This document shows, in pieces, positions 63,010-64,000 of a DNA stretch of 64,000 nucleotides. Positions within the stretch are counted from its first letter, which is position 1, and the number at the start of each line of letters is the position of its first letter. The stretch comes from Histomonas meleagridis (Eukaryota > Parabasalia > Tritrichomonadida > Dientamoebidae), in the NCBI GenBank assembly GCA_020186115.1, contig WSYJ01000072.1, forward strand, positions 1-64,000. Direction: 5' to 3'. The position numbers and the translations under genes were made by a program. The notes under the pieces are model-generated. The model made no database searches, had not been told where the DNA came from, and worked only from the letters and a program-made list of their open reading frames with translations.

Positions 63010-63527
63010 TTTATGTTTAAAGCGGTGAATTTGTGGATAATTTATTAAAATAGATATTACATATTTTTATTTTTAAGTCTCATTTCTCTTAAAGATTTAA
63101 AAACATAATAACTTCACAACTCAGATTATATATTAAATTACACAAAAAAAATGTTATTTTCAGAGAGTAATAGCAAATATAAAGGAGGGGCCTTGAACCA
63201 AGCTAACTTAATTTGTATGAATTTATTTTGATTATAAAAAACAATAATTAGATAATAAAAAATGTTGCATATGATCATTTGCTTGAAAAATTTATTAATC
63301 AAGCTATCGACCTAATGCTTTGAGTGCGGCTGTCGCATCGCCCTTCAACCACGAGGTATTGGGTAATAAACAACCACTAAAACATTTGAATTGACAAACT
63401 TTGGTTGGTTGTGCTAAAAGTGCCAATACTACTTTTCCTTATTTTTTATAATTGGTCGGCGAATTCTTTTTCGTATATTTGAATGCGATTTGAACGTCCA
63501 AGTGTCAGTTTTCATAATTTTAGTCTG
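63010..63527. other. Intergenic, decayed minus-strand frame
   Basis: 518 bases. The minus strand has an open frame from 63438 to TAG at 63304 without ATG, GC-richer than the flank, reading LLAQPTKVCQFKCFSGC and WLKGDATAALKALGR. Upstream of a stop (TAA, 63439-63441) the frame continues as AFKYTKKNSPTNYKK. It looks like the decayed C-terminal end of a small gene, or chance. I recognise no family. Confidence 0.3.
63512..63516 (+). promoter_or_regulatory. Initiator (TCATA) of RPT1 gene
   Basis: TCATA with A+1 at 63514, 14 bases before the ATG at 63528. It fits the trichomonad initiator consensus and leader length. Confidence 0.55.
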
Positions 63528-64000
63528 ATGACCCAAGAAGAAAAAGATGACGACTTTGTTCCATTAGATGAAACAGATCTCGCAATTATGGAAACATATT
63601 CAAAGGGGCCATATGCGAAAGAGATCACAGAAACAGAAAAAGAAATCAAAAAAATGAGATCAAGCATTGATACAATCAGAGGAGTTAGTAGTAGCGATAC
63701 CGGATTTCTTCCAATGAATGAATGGGATCTTGAAAAAGATCGAAAAATGCTTTCAGAACCGTTTTTATATATCGGAAATTGTGATAAAATTTTACCACCA
63801 GTTCCAAATGAGAAACAACATTACATCGTTTCATTACCTCATGCAGGAAAATATGTAGTTGAACTTTCCAAAAATGTTGCACCATCAGATATCACAGAAA
63901 ATCTTCGAGTAGGTCTTGATCGACGAGTTCTCAGTATTACGCTTCCACTTCCGCCAAGGATCGATCCAATCGTTACAACGATGCAAGTTGAAGAAAAACC
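63528..64000 (+). CDS. PSMC2: 26S proteasome ATPase RPT1 (PSMC2), 5' part
   Basis: 157 codons, cut by the right window edge. The reading MTQEEKDDDFVPLDETDLAI, then the coiled coil (KEIKKMRSSIDTIRG), SDTGFLPMNEWDLEKDR, a strand-rich OB domain (IVSLPHAGKYVVELSKNVAP) and LPLPPRIDPIVTTMQVEEKP follow the order of PSMC2/RPT1 closely, including the conserved LPP.IDP.VT.MQVEEKP at its expected place. The AAA+ domain lies beyond the window. RPT1 is one of six unfoldase ATPases at the base of the regulatory particle. The start is supported by the initiator 14 bases upstream. Confidence 0.95.
   Translation, partial: MTQEEKDDDFVPLDETDLAIMETYSKGPYAKEITETEKEIKKMRSSIDTIRGVSSSDTGFLPMNEWDLEKDRKMLSEPFLYIGNCDKILPPVPNEKQHYIVSLPHAGKYVVELSKNVAPSDITENLRVGLDRRVLSITLPLPPRIDPIVTTMQVEEK

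Overview
The window reads as nuclear DNA of a parabasalid (trichomonad) protist, most like Tritrichomonas or Trichomonas; I cannot fix the species by eye. The reasons are AT-rich DNA with long uninterrupted genes and no recognisable intron, initiator-like TCA-Y-W elements 3 to 31 bases upstream of several start codons, BspA-like leucine-rich-repeat surface proteins, a TKL-type kinase with a helical-repeat tail, a decayed Tc1/mariner transposase, and typical eukaryotic housekeeping genes (topoisomerase II, formin, Rab, eS21, P2, RPT1, Spt5).

Layout. 1-1600: transposon remnant and other decayed sequence. 1604-4180: TRAPPC10-like trafficking subunit. 4422-9662: two surface-protein genes on the minus strand, one broken (amidotransferase-like ectodomain) and one intact (CAP domain plus mucin-like stalk). 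10421-21395: PX protein, a 1,560-residue coiled-coil protein, a frameshifted kinase, a ruined BspA gene, a Fringe-like glycosyltransferase and a small coiled-coil protein. 22202-25552: TKL kinase. 26154-28233: broken BspA gene. 28335: tRNA-Ala. 28817-29953: DnaJ/HSP40. 30033-36621: an Spt5-like elongation factor whose NGN/KOW1 half and later KOW half are separated by a very large Gln-rich tandem-repeat insert. 36868-41393: divergent eS21 and topoisomerase II. 41430-44665: Rab GTPase, SAS-4/CPAP-like centriole protein and an uncharacterised protein directly downstream of tRNA-Glu. 45226-47082: BspA gene with one stop. 47717-52279: giant coiled coil with a CM1-like motif. 52391-52699: ribosomal stalk P2. 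55433-59881: diaphanous-type formin. 60066-63009: divergent BTB and seven-helix membrane protein genes. 63528-end: proteasome ATPase RPT1, cut by the window edge.

The genes do not form operons. Three themes stand out. First, surface-protein genes are mostly broken (four of five) while nearly all housekeeping genes are intact, and three with unrelated ectodomains share the same membrane-proximal module. Second, promoters are visible: initiator elements, a shared 20-base element in two ribosomal-protein genes, and one palindrome giving an initiator to both genes of a divergent pair. Third, three intact genes have UUG where the AUG is expected. The candidate for a new system is the Spt5 with the expanded repeat linker.
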